Source: an uncultured Endozoicomonas sp.
Lineage (GTDB): Bacteria; Pseudomonadota; Gammaproteobacteria; Pseudomonadales; Endozoicomonadaceae
Direction: 5' to 3'
DNA: 52,699 nucleotides
Assembly: GCF_947495845.1 (NCBI RefSeq)
Contig: NZ_CANMAO010000028.1
Span: 1-52,699, forward strand
In this document: piece after piece, positions 27,068 to 34,954 of the stretch
How the letters are laid out: the number at the start of each line of letters is the position of its first letter
How positions within the stretch are numbered: the first letter of the stretch is position 1
Translations under genes and position numbers: made by a program
Notes under the pieces: model-generated
What the model was told of the DNA's origin: nothing
What the model saw: only the letters and a program-made list of their open reading frames with translations
Databases searched by the model: none

Positions 27068-28318
27068 ATGGAAATCCTGATGAGTTTCGTAGGCATAGCC
27101 GGCTTGCTGGCCATTGCCTTTGCGCTTTCCGATAATCGGAAAGCCATAAATATTCGAACGGTGGGTGGCGCGTTTGCCATTCAGGTCTGTCTGGGCGCCC
27201 TCGTTCTTTATGTGCCGCTGGGTCAGGAAATCCTGGGTAATGTTTCCAATGTTGTCAGTAATGTCATCAGCTACGCCAATAATGGTATTGGCTTCCTGTT
27301 TGGTGATCTGGGCAACTTTAAATTGGGCTTTATTTTTGCCATCAACGTACTCCCGATCATCATCTTCTTCTCTTCTCTGGTGGCGGTTCTTTACTACCTG
27401 GGTATTATGCAGAAAGTCGTTTTGATTCTCGGTGGTGCGCTGCAGAAATTACTGGGCACCAGTCGTACAGAGTCCTTGTCGGCGACGGCTAACATCTTCG
27501 TTGGTCAAACTGAAGCTCCTCTGGTAGTTCGTCCTTACATTGGTCGTATGACGAATTCTGAGCTGTTTGCCATCATGGTGGGTGGTTTGGCTTCTGTGGC
27601 TGGTTCCGTATTGGCGGGGTATGCCGGTCTGGGTGTTGAACTGAAATACCTGATTGCTGCCAGCTTCATGGCGGCGCCAGGTGGCCTGTTAATGGCTAAG
27701 ATGATCAAGCCAGAAACCGAAACACCAGACGACTCCGAACTCTCTGATGAAGAAGGCGCTGATGAAAAGCCTGCCAACGTCATTGATGCGGCGGCTTCTG
27801 GTGCGTCTTCCGGCATGAAGCTGGCGGCTAACGTCGGTGCCATGCTGTTGGCCTTTATCGCATTGATCGCCATGATCAACGGTATTATTGGTTGGGGTGG
27901 TGGTTTCTTTGGTTACCCTGATCTGAGCTTGGAAATCATTCTGGGCTATGTGTTCAGCCCATTGGCTTTCCTGATTGGTGTCCCGTTTAATGAGATCGTC
28001 ACTGCCGGTAGCTTCATCGGTCAGAAAGTCGTGGTGAACGAATTCGTGGCTTACCTGGACTTTGTTAAGTATCTGAACCCTGAAGCAGCGGCTGCCGCGG
28101 GTGTTGAAATGCTGTCTCAGCGTACACAGGTGATCATCACCTTCGCGCTGTGTGGTTTTGCTAACATTTCTTCTATCGCGATTTTGCTGGGTGGTCTGGG
28201 CGTGATGGCACCAAAGAGACGTCAGGATATTGCCCGTATGGGTATCAAGGCGGTGTGTGCTGGTACGCTGTCTAACCTGATGAGTGCGACCATTGCAGGC
28301 CTTATGTTGGCTCTGTAA
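27068..28318 (+). CDS. nupC: Concentrative nucleoside transporter NupC family
   Basis: A 416 aa inner-membrane nucleoside/cation symporter. Family marks: the N-terminal SDNRKAIN(I)R, the GIGFLFGDL segment, [13 protein letters not shown] and the conserved [14 protein letters not shown] region near the C-terminus. About ten hydrophobic segments, with an acidic cytoplasmic loop ([18 protein letters not shown]) in the middle. ATG 27068 is preceded by GAAGGTAGGT. A strong hairpin follows. Confidence 0.93.
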   Translation: MEILMSFVGIAGLLAIAFALSDNRKAINIRTVGGAFAIQVCLGALVLYVPLGQEILGNVSNVVSNVISYANNGIGFLFGDLGNFKLGFIFAINVLPIIIFFSSLVAVLYYLGIMQKVVLILGGALQKLLGTSRTESLSATANIFVGQTEAPLVVRPYIGRMTNSELFAIMVGGLASVAGSVLAGYAGLGVELKYLIAASFMAAPGGLLMAKMIKPETETPDDSELSDEEGADEKPANVIDAAASGASSGMKLAANVGAMLLAFIALIAMINGIIGWGGGFFGYPDLSLEIILGYVFSPLAFLIGVPFNEIVTAGSFIGQKVVVNEFVAYLDFVKYLNPEAAAAAGVEMLSQRTQVIITFALCGFANISSIAILLGGLGVMAPKRRQDIARMGIKAVCAGTLSNLMSATIAGLMLAL

Positions 28319-28326
28319 TGTGATTT

Positions 28327-28357
28327 TATAGGTCATACCTCCTCGGTATGACCTATA
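28327..28357. terminator. Hairpin after nupC
   Basis: A 13-bp perfect stem TATAGGTCATACC/GGTATGACCTATA with a 5-nt loop, 9 bp after the nupC stop. No long T-tract follows, but the position fits a terminator. Confidence 0.7.
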
Positions 28358-28391
28358 ACTAAGACTGTTTCAATTGTGTTGGAGCCGTTTT

Positions 28392-28562
28392 ATGTATTCC
28401 GTCTTTCTTGCCGCGTTTACCGGCTTTGCTGTTGGTGTTCTCTTCAGCTTTCTCCGCCTTCCTATTCCTGCGCCTCCGACTCTTGCTGGTGTTATGGGGA
28501 TTGTCGGTGTGTACCTGGGATTTCTCTGTCATCGCGAGTTGATCGCGCTTTTTTCTGGTTGA
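28392..28562 (+). CDS. Small membrane protein, XapX domain
   Basis: 56 aa with two hydrophobic helices and the XapX (DUF1427) pattern: FTGFAVGVLFSFLRLPIPAPPTLAGVMGIVGVYLG. GGAG at 28380-28383 precedes ATG 28392. XapX proteins are short membrane proteins of unknown function, often near transporters; here it follows nupC. Confidence 0.8.
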   Translation: MYSVFLAAFTGFAVGVLFSFLRLPIPAPPTLAGVMGIVGVYLGFLCHRELIALFSG

Positions 28563-28713
28563 GGCTTTAATCTCAGGGAGGGCACCTCACGGAAGAGGTT
28601 TATGCTCCGTCCTTTCCACTGGTCAGTGAATATCCATTGTTTTGAAAGAACTCCTTTCTGTGGCCGACACATTTTATGTCTGCTGTTTGATACGGATTTC
28701 TTGAGAGTAAGTG

Positions 28714-29043
28714 ATGGATCTGACAACAAGGATATTGTGTTCACGGAAGGATAAAAAATTATCCCAGCAGGCGCTGGCAGATATGATTGGTGTATCCAGA
28801 AGTGCTTTAGCTCAGTGGGAAACCGCCATGAGCAGCCCGAGCCTGGAGAATCTGAGGAAAATGTCAGAGGTTCTGAATGTCTCTTTTGAATGGTTGGCGA
28901 CGGGGAGGGGAAATCAGTACCTGATCCATCCGGGCGATGGCGTGAATGATTCTGATGTGGATGATGAGATTATTAATCAGCTGCATCGAATGACGTTGAT
29001 GAAGAAAAGAGCCATTCTGAATGTGATGCGAGCAATGGGGTAA
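28714..29043 (+). CDS. XRE-family helix-turn-helix regulator
   Basis: 109 aa. An N-terminal Cro/CI-type HTH (SRKDKKLSQQALADMIGVSRSALAQWETAMSSPS, quoted in parts here: LSQQALADMIGVSRSALAQW) is followed by LRKMSEVLNVSFEWLATG and a short acidic tail. GAGAG precedes ATG 28714; GTG 28711 is one codon upstream. It lacks a sensor domain of known type. A terminator follows. It is not next to a phage or toxin gene, so its target is unknown. Confidence 0.85.
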   Translation: MDLTTRILCSRKDKKLSQQALADMIGVSRSALAQWETAMSSPSLENLRKMSEVLNVSFEWLATGRGNQYLIHPGDGVNDSDVDDEIINQLHRMTLMKKRAILNVMRAMG

Positions 29044-29090
29044 TTTTTTAGGTACATACCAAGAAGTTTGAAGCTCTTTTGAATTTAACA

Positions 29091-29114
29091 AAGCGCCCCT
29101 GAGGCGCTTTTTTT
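29091..29114 (+). terminator. Rho-independent terminator
   Basis: Stem AAGCGCC/GGCGCTT with a 5-nt loop, followed by a run of seven T. It ends the XRE gene and lies between it and the convergent HU gene. Confidence 0.9.
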
Positions 29115-29139
29115 ATGTGTTCATTTATTTCAGAACGAC

Positions 29140-29412
29140 CTACTTGATCAGATCCCGAAATTTATTACCGGGTTTGAACTGAGGTAGCTTGCAGGCGGGA
29201 ATATGAATTTCCTGGCCTGTTTGCGGGTTTCGGCCTTTTCGAGCCGCCCGGTCGGTTACTGAGAAGGTGCCAAACCCAATAAGCTGCACAACCCCTCCCC
29301 GGGCCAGGGACTCCTGGGTCTGATGGACGAAAGCGTTAACCACCAGTTCCGCTTTGCTGCGGGAAAGGTTGGCTTGTTCGGCGACTTGTTCTACCAATTC
29401 TTTCTTGTTCAT
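29140..29412 (-). CDS. hupB: DNA-binding protein HU
   Basis: 90 aa histone-like DNA-bending protein. MNKKELVEQVAEQANLSRSKAELV, the GFGTFSV core and the DNA-binding arm with RKGRNPQTGQEIHIPA are diagnostic. The frame is open upstream to 29535, but ATG 29412 gives exactly the family length and N-terminus. Its own promoter should lie in 29413-29761. It is not next to lon, where hupB often lies, so it may be a second HU copy. Confidence 0.93.
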   Translation of the reverse strand: MNKKELVEQVAEQANLSRSKAELVVNAFVHQTQESLARGGVVQLIGFGTFSVTDRAARKGRNPQTGQEIHIPACKLPQFKPGNKFRDLIK

Positions 29413-29761
29413 ATCCAGTCTCAGGAAATTACCAGTTATGTGGAAAGAAATACCAGAAACCTGTTCTAGCGCGTGCCAGTCATGTTCAGCGAAAGGTGAG
29501 GAATACGCAGGAAAATCATAGGCAGACGCTATCAACAGGTTCCGGTAGTGATTGACTCAGGGCTAAACCTGAGTGGCGATAAGAGTCAGTGTCGAAACTG
29601 ATACTCTTAAAAGAGGAAATAACAACTATTGATGTTTTGGTGGCCGGCGTTTAGAGCTTAGCCATTCACGATCAAAAGTCACTTAGACAATATAGAAGCT
29701 TTTCAGAAAGAGGGCAGGAATTTGATGCTGCCTGTCAGTTATAGTCAGACAGCATGGAAGG
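29413..29761. other. Intergenic region upstream of the HU gene
   Basis: About 350 bp with no convincing coding frame; the extended frame of HU enters it but has no family similarity. It should hold the HU promoter. No strong repeat is seen before the miniature element at 29762. Confidence 0.5.
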
Positions 29762-29940
29762 CTAGGAGCTGTCCCGAAATATGGTCCACATTTATTGAGG
29801 TCTTGAAGCGTCGTTGAGACCGCTATCCGAAGCCCGTAATCCGTGACCCGCAAAAGCGAGGATGCTTCCAGCTTTTTCGGACATCGGATAACGGACAACG
29901 ATAATTGAAATGTGAAAGTTATTTCAGGATAAATCCTAAG
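29762..29940. mobile_element. Miniature inverted-repeat element, copy 2
   Basis: Homologous along its whole length to the element at 25645-25833: TAGGAGCTGTCCCGAAATA, CGTTGAGACCGCTATCCGAA, GGATAACGGACAACG, AATTGAAATGTGAAAGTTA, TTTCAGGATAAATCCTAA. About 179 bp, with the same imperfect terminal inverted repeats. No clear target-site duplication here. It ends 2 bp from the stop codon of the UspE-like gene. Confidence 0.8.
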
Positions 29941-29942
29941 TA

Positions 29943-30803
29943 TTAATGATCCAGTTCACGCTCTAGCGGGATCATATGATGTTTGGGTTGCAGGATCAGG
30001 ATGTCGGTCTTCACATCGGCGATCAGCTGTTCGGCCGTATTGCCGATGGCGATGGCGCTGATGCCTTTGCGGGCATGGGTACCCAGAATCAGCAGCTTGG
30101 CATCAATCTCCTCAATGAGCTCAGGCACCATGCTTTCCGTCGGCCCGGGGCGAACATGAAGGTTTTTCTCCTCAAGACCATACTCATCCGCGTATTCCTT
30201 GCTCTGGCGCATATGATGATCTTTATCCACCTTACCGTCACCATGATCCTGAATGGCCATCATCACGGTTGGATGAGCAGACGCGAGGTGCAGTGTTGCA
30301 GAAAAGCCATTGGCGAAATCATTGGCGTATTGCAGAATCGCCTGATTCAGAATGCTGTGGTAGTAATCCCGAGGATCGGCATTGATGGATGCCACCATAG
30401 CGCCGTTCTGCCAGGTACCTTCGGTTTGAACCAGTAATACAGGCACCCGACTGCGACGGAGCAGGCTCCAGTCTTCCGCCGTACCACACGCTTTCTGAAG
30501 TGTGGTCATCAGCTTGGCGTCTTTCACTACCAAATGGCAGCGTTCCATCTGACGGATATGGATGATTGTATCGATCACAGAGCCGCTCCAGGTTTCATGG
30601 AGGTAGACTTCCAGACCTTCTTCCATCAGCGGTTTAGCCATGGCTTCCAGGCGCGTCATGGATTCGGCGCAGGCTTTAGGATTGGGCGCCAGAATGTGCA
30701 TGGCGGCCTTGGCGATCCGGCAGATTTGAGCTGCTCTTGCCAGTGCCAGTTGCTGATCCTTTCGACTATCAACAACCACTAGAACTCGTTTGATTCCACG
30801 CAT
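29943..30803 (-). CDS. uspE: Tandem-domain universal stress protein, UspE-like
   Basis: 286 aa made of two Usp domains. The first (1-135) starts IKRVLVVVDSRKDQQLAL; the second (about 145-278) ends LLILGTHARKGISAIAIGNTAEQLI, with the G-(2)-G-(9)-G nucleotide-loop form and KTDILIL. UspE proteins act in stress survival and aggregation. The gene diverges from ompW. An FNR-like half-palindrome (30888-30901) lies on its side of the shared promoter region. Confidence 0.88.
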   Translation of the reverse strand: MRGIKRVLVVVDSRKDQQLALARAAQICRIAKAAMHILAPNPKACAESMTRLEAMAKPLMEEGLEVYLHETWSGSVIDTIIHIRQMERCHLVVKDAKLMTTLQKACGTAEDWSLLRRSRVPVLLVQTEGTWQNGAMVASINADPRDYYHSILNQAILQYANDFANGFSATLHLASAHPTVMMAIQDHGDGKVDKDHHMRQSKEYADEYGLEEKNLHVRPGPTESMVPELIEEIDAKLLILGTHARKGISAIAIGNTAEQLIADVKTDILILQPKHHMIPLERELDH

Positions 30804-30887
30804 TGTTGTCTGTCTCCCTTACTGTGACTAATGGTTTATATTTCTATTTATATTGTTCAATGATGCATTAGGCAAACCGGTGTTTTA

Positions 30888-30901
30888 ATGATCTGGGTCA
30901 A
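30888..30901. promoter_or_regulatory. Weaker FNR/ANR-like site near uspE
   Basis: ATGATCTGGGTCAA matches the TTGAT-N4-ATCAA consensus at eight of ten positions and lies 85 bp before the UspE-like start. Usp genes are often under anaerobic control in relatives. This is a suggestion from similarity only. Confidence 0.35.
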
Positions 30902-31003
30902 TAAGTTTATCGGAATTTATGATCATTAAATAAACAAATAAAGATTTCATTAAAAAAGTGAGAAATGTAATGAGAAAGTTTGTTTTTTCTTGTTTGAAAA
31001 ACA

Positions 31004-31017
31004 TTGATCCAAATCAA
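31004..31017. promoter_or_regulatory. Perfect FNR/ANR box upstream of ompW
   Basis: TTGATCCAAATCAA is an exact TTGAT-N4-ATCAA palindrome, centred about 80 bp before the ompW start. FNR-type oxygen sensors bind this sequence, and ompW is an FNR target in E. coli. Confidence 0.8.
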
Positions 31018-31090
31018 TAAATATCAGCTGTTGAATTAATACACTGCCCCTGCAAACTAATTACACGACGCTGACAAATAAGGATAAAAA

Positions 31091-31765
31091 ATGAAATTAA
31101 ACAACCTGTCACTCGCTATCATCAGTGCATCTGTTTTGTTGTCCGGTGCGGTGCAGGCTTACGATGCAGGGGATTACATTGTTCGTGGTGGCCTTGCCAC
31201 TGTTAGCCCGAATGTTGATAGCGGAAATCTCTATGCCAATGGTGCTGAGCAATCCAACAGTACTGTTGATTTAAACAGCAATACTCAGGTTGGACTGACT
31301 CTGACTTATATGATTCAGGATAACATTGGTGTTGAGTTGTTGGCGGCCACGCCGTTTTCCCACAAGCTAAAAGGAAAAGGTGGAATTGCAGGCCTGGGTG
31401 AGTTTGCGAAAACCAAACATCTGCCACCAACGCTGAGTGTGCAGTATTACCCAATGAGTAAAGAATCGAGTTTCCAGCCTTATGTGGGTGCGGGTTTGAA
31501 TTACACTGTCTTTTTTGATGAAGAATTTATCAAAGGAAATGAGGGTAGCTTCAAAAGTCTGGAGCTGGATGATTCGCTGGGTTTAACCGCTCAAGCTGGT
31601 TTTGATTATCAAATTGATGAAAGCTGGAGTTTGAATGCGGCGGTCTGGTACATGGATATTGATACAACCGGTACATTCAAGAGTATTGATGGCAGCACAA
31701 ACTATAAGATTGACGTAGAAATCGACCCGTGGGTGTATATGGCGGGTGTCGCTTATAAGTTCTAA
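31091..31765 (+). CDS. ompW: Outer membrane protein OmpW
   Basis: 224 aa outer-membrane beta-barrel with a signal peptide (MKLNNLSLAIISASVLLSGAVQA). It contains the OmpW pattern DAGDYIVRGGLATVSPN, LTLTYMIQDNIGVELLAATPFSH, LPPTLSVQYYP, YVGAGLNYTVFF, and ends with the aromatic YKF typical of outer-membrane insertion. AAGGATAAAAA precedes ATG 31091. The upstream FNR box suggests induction at low oxygen. Confidence 0.95.
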   Translation: MKLNNLSLAIISASVLLSGAVQAYDAGDYIVRGGLATVSPNVDSGNLYANGAEQSNSTVDLNSNTQVGLTLTYMIQDNIGVELLAATPFSHKLKGKGGIAGLGEFAKTKHLPPTLSVQYYPMSKESSFQPYVGAGLNYTVFFDEEFIKGNEGSFKSLELDDSLGLTAQAGFDYQIDESWSLNAAVWYMDIDTTGTFKSIDGSTNYKIDVEIDPWVYMAGVAYKF

Positions 31766-31791
31766 CGAACGAGCACTGTTCAGTAAAATCG

Positions 31792-31825
31792 AAACCGCAG
31801 TTGGTGACTCTGACTGTGGTTTTTC
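31792..31825 (+). terminator. Rho-independent terminator after ompW
   Basis: Stem AAACCGCAGT/ACTGTGGTTT with one G-U pair around an 11-nt loop, running into a T-tract, 27 bp after the ompW stop. Confidence 0.75.
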
Positions 31826-31969
31826 TGTTAGGAAATGTGCCTGATGATAGGTGGGCATGCTTGATCTGATGATGTATAAGAAAAAGAAAACGCTGGATGA
31901 TATGTCCTGACCGTTGCTACTCCTAAAGCTCCTTGTGATAACATACCGGCTCCAAACAGCGAGCCAGTT

Positions 31970-32638
31970 ATGACCGATATATCGCCTATTCTAGAATTCC
32001 TTCCCTGCCGTACTCCGGATGCCTGGATTGAAGAGGCCCGAAAGCCGGAAAATCTACCGGTGATTCTGATTGATCACGCCAATAATGAATTAAAAGCGGC
32101 CCAGAGCGCTATAGCGATAATGAGTCGTTATCGTTCAGGGCAATCCTGGTCTGCCAAAAGAGAAGAAGCGCTTGATCAGGCTCAACGAGTAAACCAGCTG
32201 GATCTTCTGAATAAAATGTCCCGTCTTGCCCGTGAAGAGCTTCGGCATTATGAGCAGGTGCTGGCGATAATGGCGAAAAGGGATATTCCTTATACCTACC
32301 TGGGAGCAGGGCGTTATGCTGGTGAGATGAGTCAGCAGATACGAACCTTTGAGCCGGCAAAACTGATCGATACGCTGATTATGGGCGCTTTTATCGAAGC
32401 CCGCTCCTGCGAACGTTTCTCTGCTCTGGCGCCTTACCTTGATGAAGAACTGGCGAAATTCTATCGTTCGTTATTGAAATCCGAGAGCCGCCATTTTCAG
32501 GATTATCTTGCCCTTGCCGAGTCTATTTGTGGAGAGTCAATTGTTGATCGAGTTCAGGTATTTGCAGCAAAAGAGCAAGGTGCTATTGAATCACAGGATG
32601 CCACGTTTCGTTTTCACAGTGGTGTCCCCGCTGATTGA
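31970..32638 (+). CDS. miaE: tRNA-(ms2io6A37) hydroxylase MiaE
   Basis: Non-haem diiron monooxygenase that hydroxylates 2-methylthio-N6-isopentenyl-A37 in tRNA. 222 aa. The iron-ligand helices are visible: DHANNELKAAQSA, REELRHYEQV (ExxH), FIEARSCERF and KSESRHFQDYL (ExxH). Known MiaE needs oxygen, so it reports aerobic growth. It precedes an unknown gene after 44 bp. Confidence 0.93.
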   Translation: MTDISPILEFLPCRTPDAWIEEARKPENLPVILIDHANNELKAAQSAIAIMSRYRSGQSWSAKREEALDQAQRVNQLDLLNKMSRLAREELRHYEQVLAIMAKRDIPYTYLGAGRYAGEMSQQIRTFEPAKLIDTLIMGAFIEARSCERFSALAPYLDEELAKFYRSLLKSESRHFQDYLALAESICGESIVDRVQVFAAKEQGAIESQDATFRFHSGVPAD

Positions 32639-32682
32639 TGAGGATATGCCTCTTCAGTTTGCGTTAATAAAGGGGTGTGATT

Positions 32683-33564
32683 ATGCCGGAAGGGATACCG
32701 GAAAGACGCCTGTCGCCGGGTTTTACTAAAGAGACTGCAATAAATGATGATGATCACCAGGAAGCGCCTCAGAAAAAGTTGTTTAATCCGGACAAGAATG
32801 ATCATCTGCAAAAACCGATAGAGCAATATGTAATTACTGATTTTTCTTCGGTTTCTAGTTTGATGAAGCGGCTGACAAGAATCAGTGGTTATTCTATCCA
32901 AAAGTTTGATCACCGCTGCGAAAAGACATTGAAGCAGGTATTTGAAAGTGCCTTTAGCGATGATGTGTTACTGCCTTCTGTTGAAAGCTTGCAGAAAGAA
33001 GTGGCAGACAGCTTTGAATCTGATGAACTGGCTAAAAGTGCTAGAAATAAAGATAAGAAGCGAGATCATGGCCTTGCTCTTGAGGGGTGCTTTTCCAGTG
33101 ATGTAGTGCAAACTGTCGTTTATTATCTGTACATCCTGTTATATCTGCATGCCCGAGGCAAAGAGGTCAACCGCTATTTTGACAGGTCAAGCCTGCCTCT
33201 GTTTCTTGCTTCAAACTGGCACTGGGTAAGTAATCCAAACAGCAATAATCGGCGGGCATTTTTTTATCAAAGTGATGCTTTTCAGACCTGTTTTGGCAAG
33301 CTGGTTGAAAAGAGAGAGAATATGAGCTCAACACTTGTTGAGCTTGAATTGAATATTGACTCCCATCACCGATCATTCAAGGGAGGGGGTAGTGAAAAAA
33401 GCGCTGATTTTCTGATGCTGGGGCTGCTTTGGGGGATCGATCTGATGGCCTCCAATGGCTCAAGTGAACGGATGAATGAGCACTTGAAGAGTTACTTGCC
33501 TGAGTCAGTCATCAAGCGCTTTGATGATGTTTATTCAAAGGTTGATCGGAAACGCATTCAGTGA
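32683..33564 (+). CDS. Hypothetical protein
   Basis: 293 aa with no family that I recognise. It has a polar N-terminal 50 residues, a Lys/Asp-rich stretch (KSARNKDKKRDHG), one hydrophobic helix (SSDVVQTVVYYLYILLYLHA) and a mostly helical remainder with many Ser, Asp and Glu. No signal peptide. ATG 32683 has AAGGGG 7 nt upstream. The 3' end overlaps the convergent lpxH end by 30 bp, which suggests the gene (or its tail) was acquired next to lpxH. Composition resembles the small unknown at 48124. Confidence 0.75.
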   Translation: MPEGIPERRLSPGFTKETAINDDDHQEAPQKKLFNPDKNDHLQKPIEQYVITDFSSVSSLMKRLTRISGYSIQKFDHRCEKTLKQVFESAFSDDVLLPSVESLQKEVADSFESDELAKSARNKDKKRDHGLALEGCFSSDVVQTVVYYLYILLYLHARGKEVNRYFDRSSLPLFLASNWHWVSNPNSNNRRAFFYQSDAFQTCFGKLVEKRENMSSTLVELELNIDSHHRSFKGGGSEKSADFLMLGLLWGIDLMASNGSSERMNEHLKSYLPESVIKRFDDVYSKVDRKRIQ

Positions 33565-34263
33565 CAGCCCATGCTCGCTGAGTTCGATTTCCCAGCCTTT
33601 GTCCGTCCAGTCCCCGAGAACATAACGTGTCCCGGTTCCACTGTTCAGTGAGTGCTGATGAATGTCGGGCCGATGGGTGTGGCCATGGATCAACGTGTTG
33701 ACCTGATACTTCTCCATCACTTTTCTCACGGCAGGCTCGGATACATCCATAATGCTCAGCACTTTGCCTTTTTTTGCCAGTTTGCTTTTATGACGAATCT
33801 TCTGACCCAGCGATTTGCGCCAGTTCAGGGATGTCATCCTCAGCAGAGCCAGCACCAACGGGTTTTGAATAATACGTCGATATCGCTGATATTGTCGGTC
33901 TTCAGTGCACAGCAGGTCACCATGCATTAACAGGATTCTGTGGTCATTAACGGTGATTAAAGAAGGGTCTTTCAGCCATTGGGCGCCGGTGGCTTTTAAA
34001 AATCCTTTGCCAATACTGAAATCCCGATTTCCAGCCATCAGATAAACCGCCCGACCACTGTCTGTATAGACTTTTAACCGGCGGGCAATATCGTGCTGAA
34101 ACTCGTCCATGGCATCATCGCCCACCCAGTACTCAAAGAAATCACCCAAAATATAGAGGGCGTCTGCCTCCATGGCTCTTTCTTCAAGGTACGTATAGAA
34201 AGCCCGGGCAACCGCCGGGCAATCTGGTGTGAGATGGAGGTCTGAAATAAACAGCGCCTTCAT
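33535..34263 (-). CDS. lpxH: UDP-2,3-diacylglucosamine diphosphatase
   Basis: Peripheral-membrane metallophosphoesterase that makes lipid X in lipid A synthesis. 242 aa with FISDLHLTPD, LGDFFEYWVGDD, AGNRDF, MHGDLLCTEDRQYQ and IHGHTHRP, the full set of metal ligands. It directly follows ppiB: the ppiB TGA and the lpxH ATG abut (TGAATG), so translation is likely coupled. Confidence 0.96.
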   Translation of the reverse strand: MKALFISDLHLTPDCPAVARAFYTYLEERAMEADALYILGDFFEYWVGDDAMDEFQHDIARRLKVYTDSGRAVYLMAGNRDFSIGKGFLKATGAQWLKDPSLITVNDHRILLMHGDLLCTEDRQYQRYRRIIQNPLVLALLRMTSLNWRKSLGQKIRHKSKLAKKGKVLSIMDVSEPAVRKVMEKYQVNTLIHGHTHRPDIHQHSLNSGTGTRYVLGDWTDKGWEIELSEHGLSLNAFPINL

Positions 34264-34770
34264 TCAGGCGTCCGCAGTTTCCAGTACTTCTGCAGATTCA
34301 ATCACCACGTCTTCTACCGGCACATCCTGGTGACCAGCTTTCATGGTGGTTTTCACTTTCTTGATCTTTTCGACCACGTCCATGCCTTCAACCACTTTGC
34401 CGAATACGCAGTAACCCCAGCCGTCTGGGCTTTTAGAGGTGTGGTTCAGAAAGCTGTTGTCTTTAACGTTAATAAAGAACTGGGAAGACGCAGAGTGCGG
34501 GTCCATGGTTCTGGCCATAGCGACGGTGCCGGCTTCGTTCTTCAGACCGTTATCGGCTTCGTTCTCAATCGCCATTTTGGTGGATTTCTGCTTCATGCCG
34601 GCTTCGAATCCGCCGCCCTGAATCATGAAGCCATCGATTACCCGGTGAAAAATGGTCTCGTTGAAGTGACCGCTGTTTACGTATTCAAGGAAGTTGGCAA
34701 CGGTTTTAGGCGCCTTTTCTGCGTCCAGTTCCAACTTAATGTCACCAAAATTCGTGTGTAGTACAACCAT
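34264..34770 (-). CDS. ppiB: Peptidyl-prolyl cis-trans isomerase B (cyclophilin)
   Basis: 168 aa cytoplasmic cyclophilin. [20 protein letters not shown], the catalytic [13 protein letters not shown], the [17 protein letters not shown] core and the [15 protein letters not shown] segment are seen. No signal peptide. It is upstream of lpxH and divergent from glnS; cysS lies beyond glnS, a common arrangement of these genes in Gammaproteobacteria. Confidence 0.96.
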   Translation of the reverse strand: MVVLHTNFGDIKLELDAEKAPKTVANFLEYVNSGHFNETIFHRVIDGFMIQGGGFEAGMKQKSTKMAIENEADNGLKNEAGTVAMARTMDPHSASSQFFINVKDNSFLNHTSKSPDGWGYCVFGKVVEGMDVVEKIKKVKTTMKAGHQDVPVEDVVIESAEVLETADA

Positions 34771-34954
34771 GGGGAACCACTCTCGTTAGTCAGGCCGCTT
34801 TTGCAGCGGTAAGCAACGGATTTTAGGTGTTTCTGCCGTCCGTGTAAAACACGTCGGGCATCGGATTGTTTTACAGAGATTGCGGATATGATAATCTCGC
34901 CCGATTATGGTGATGTTCTATCACCAATAACCCTCCAAAGACGCATCAGTGACA

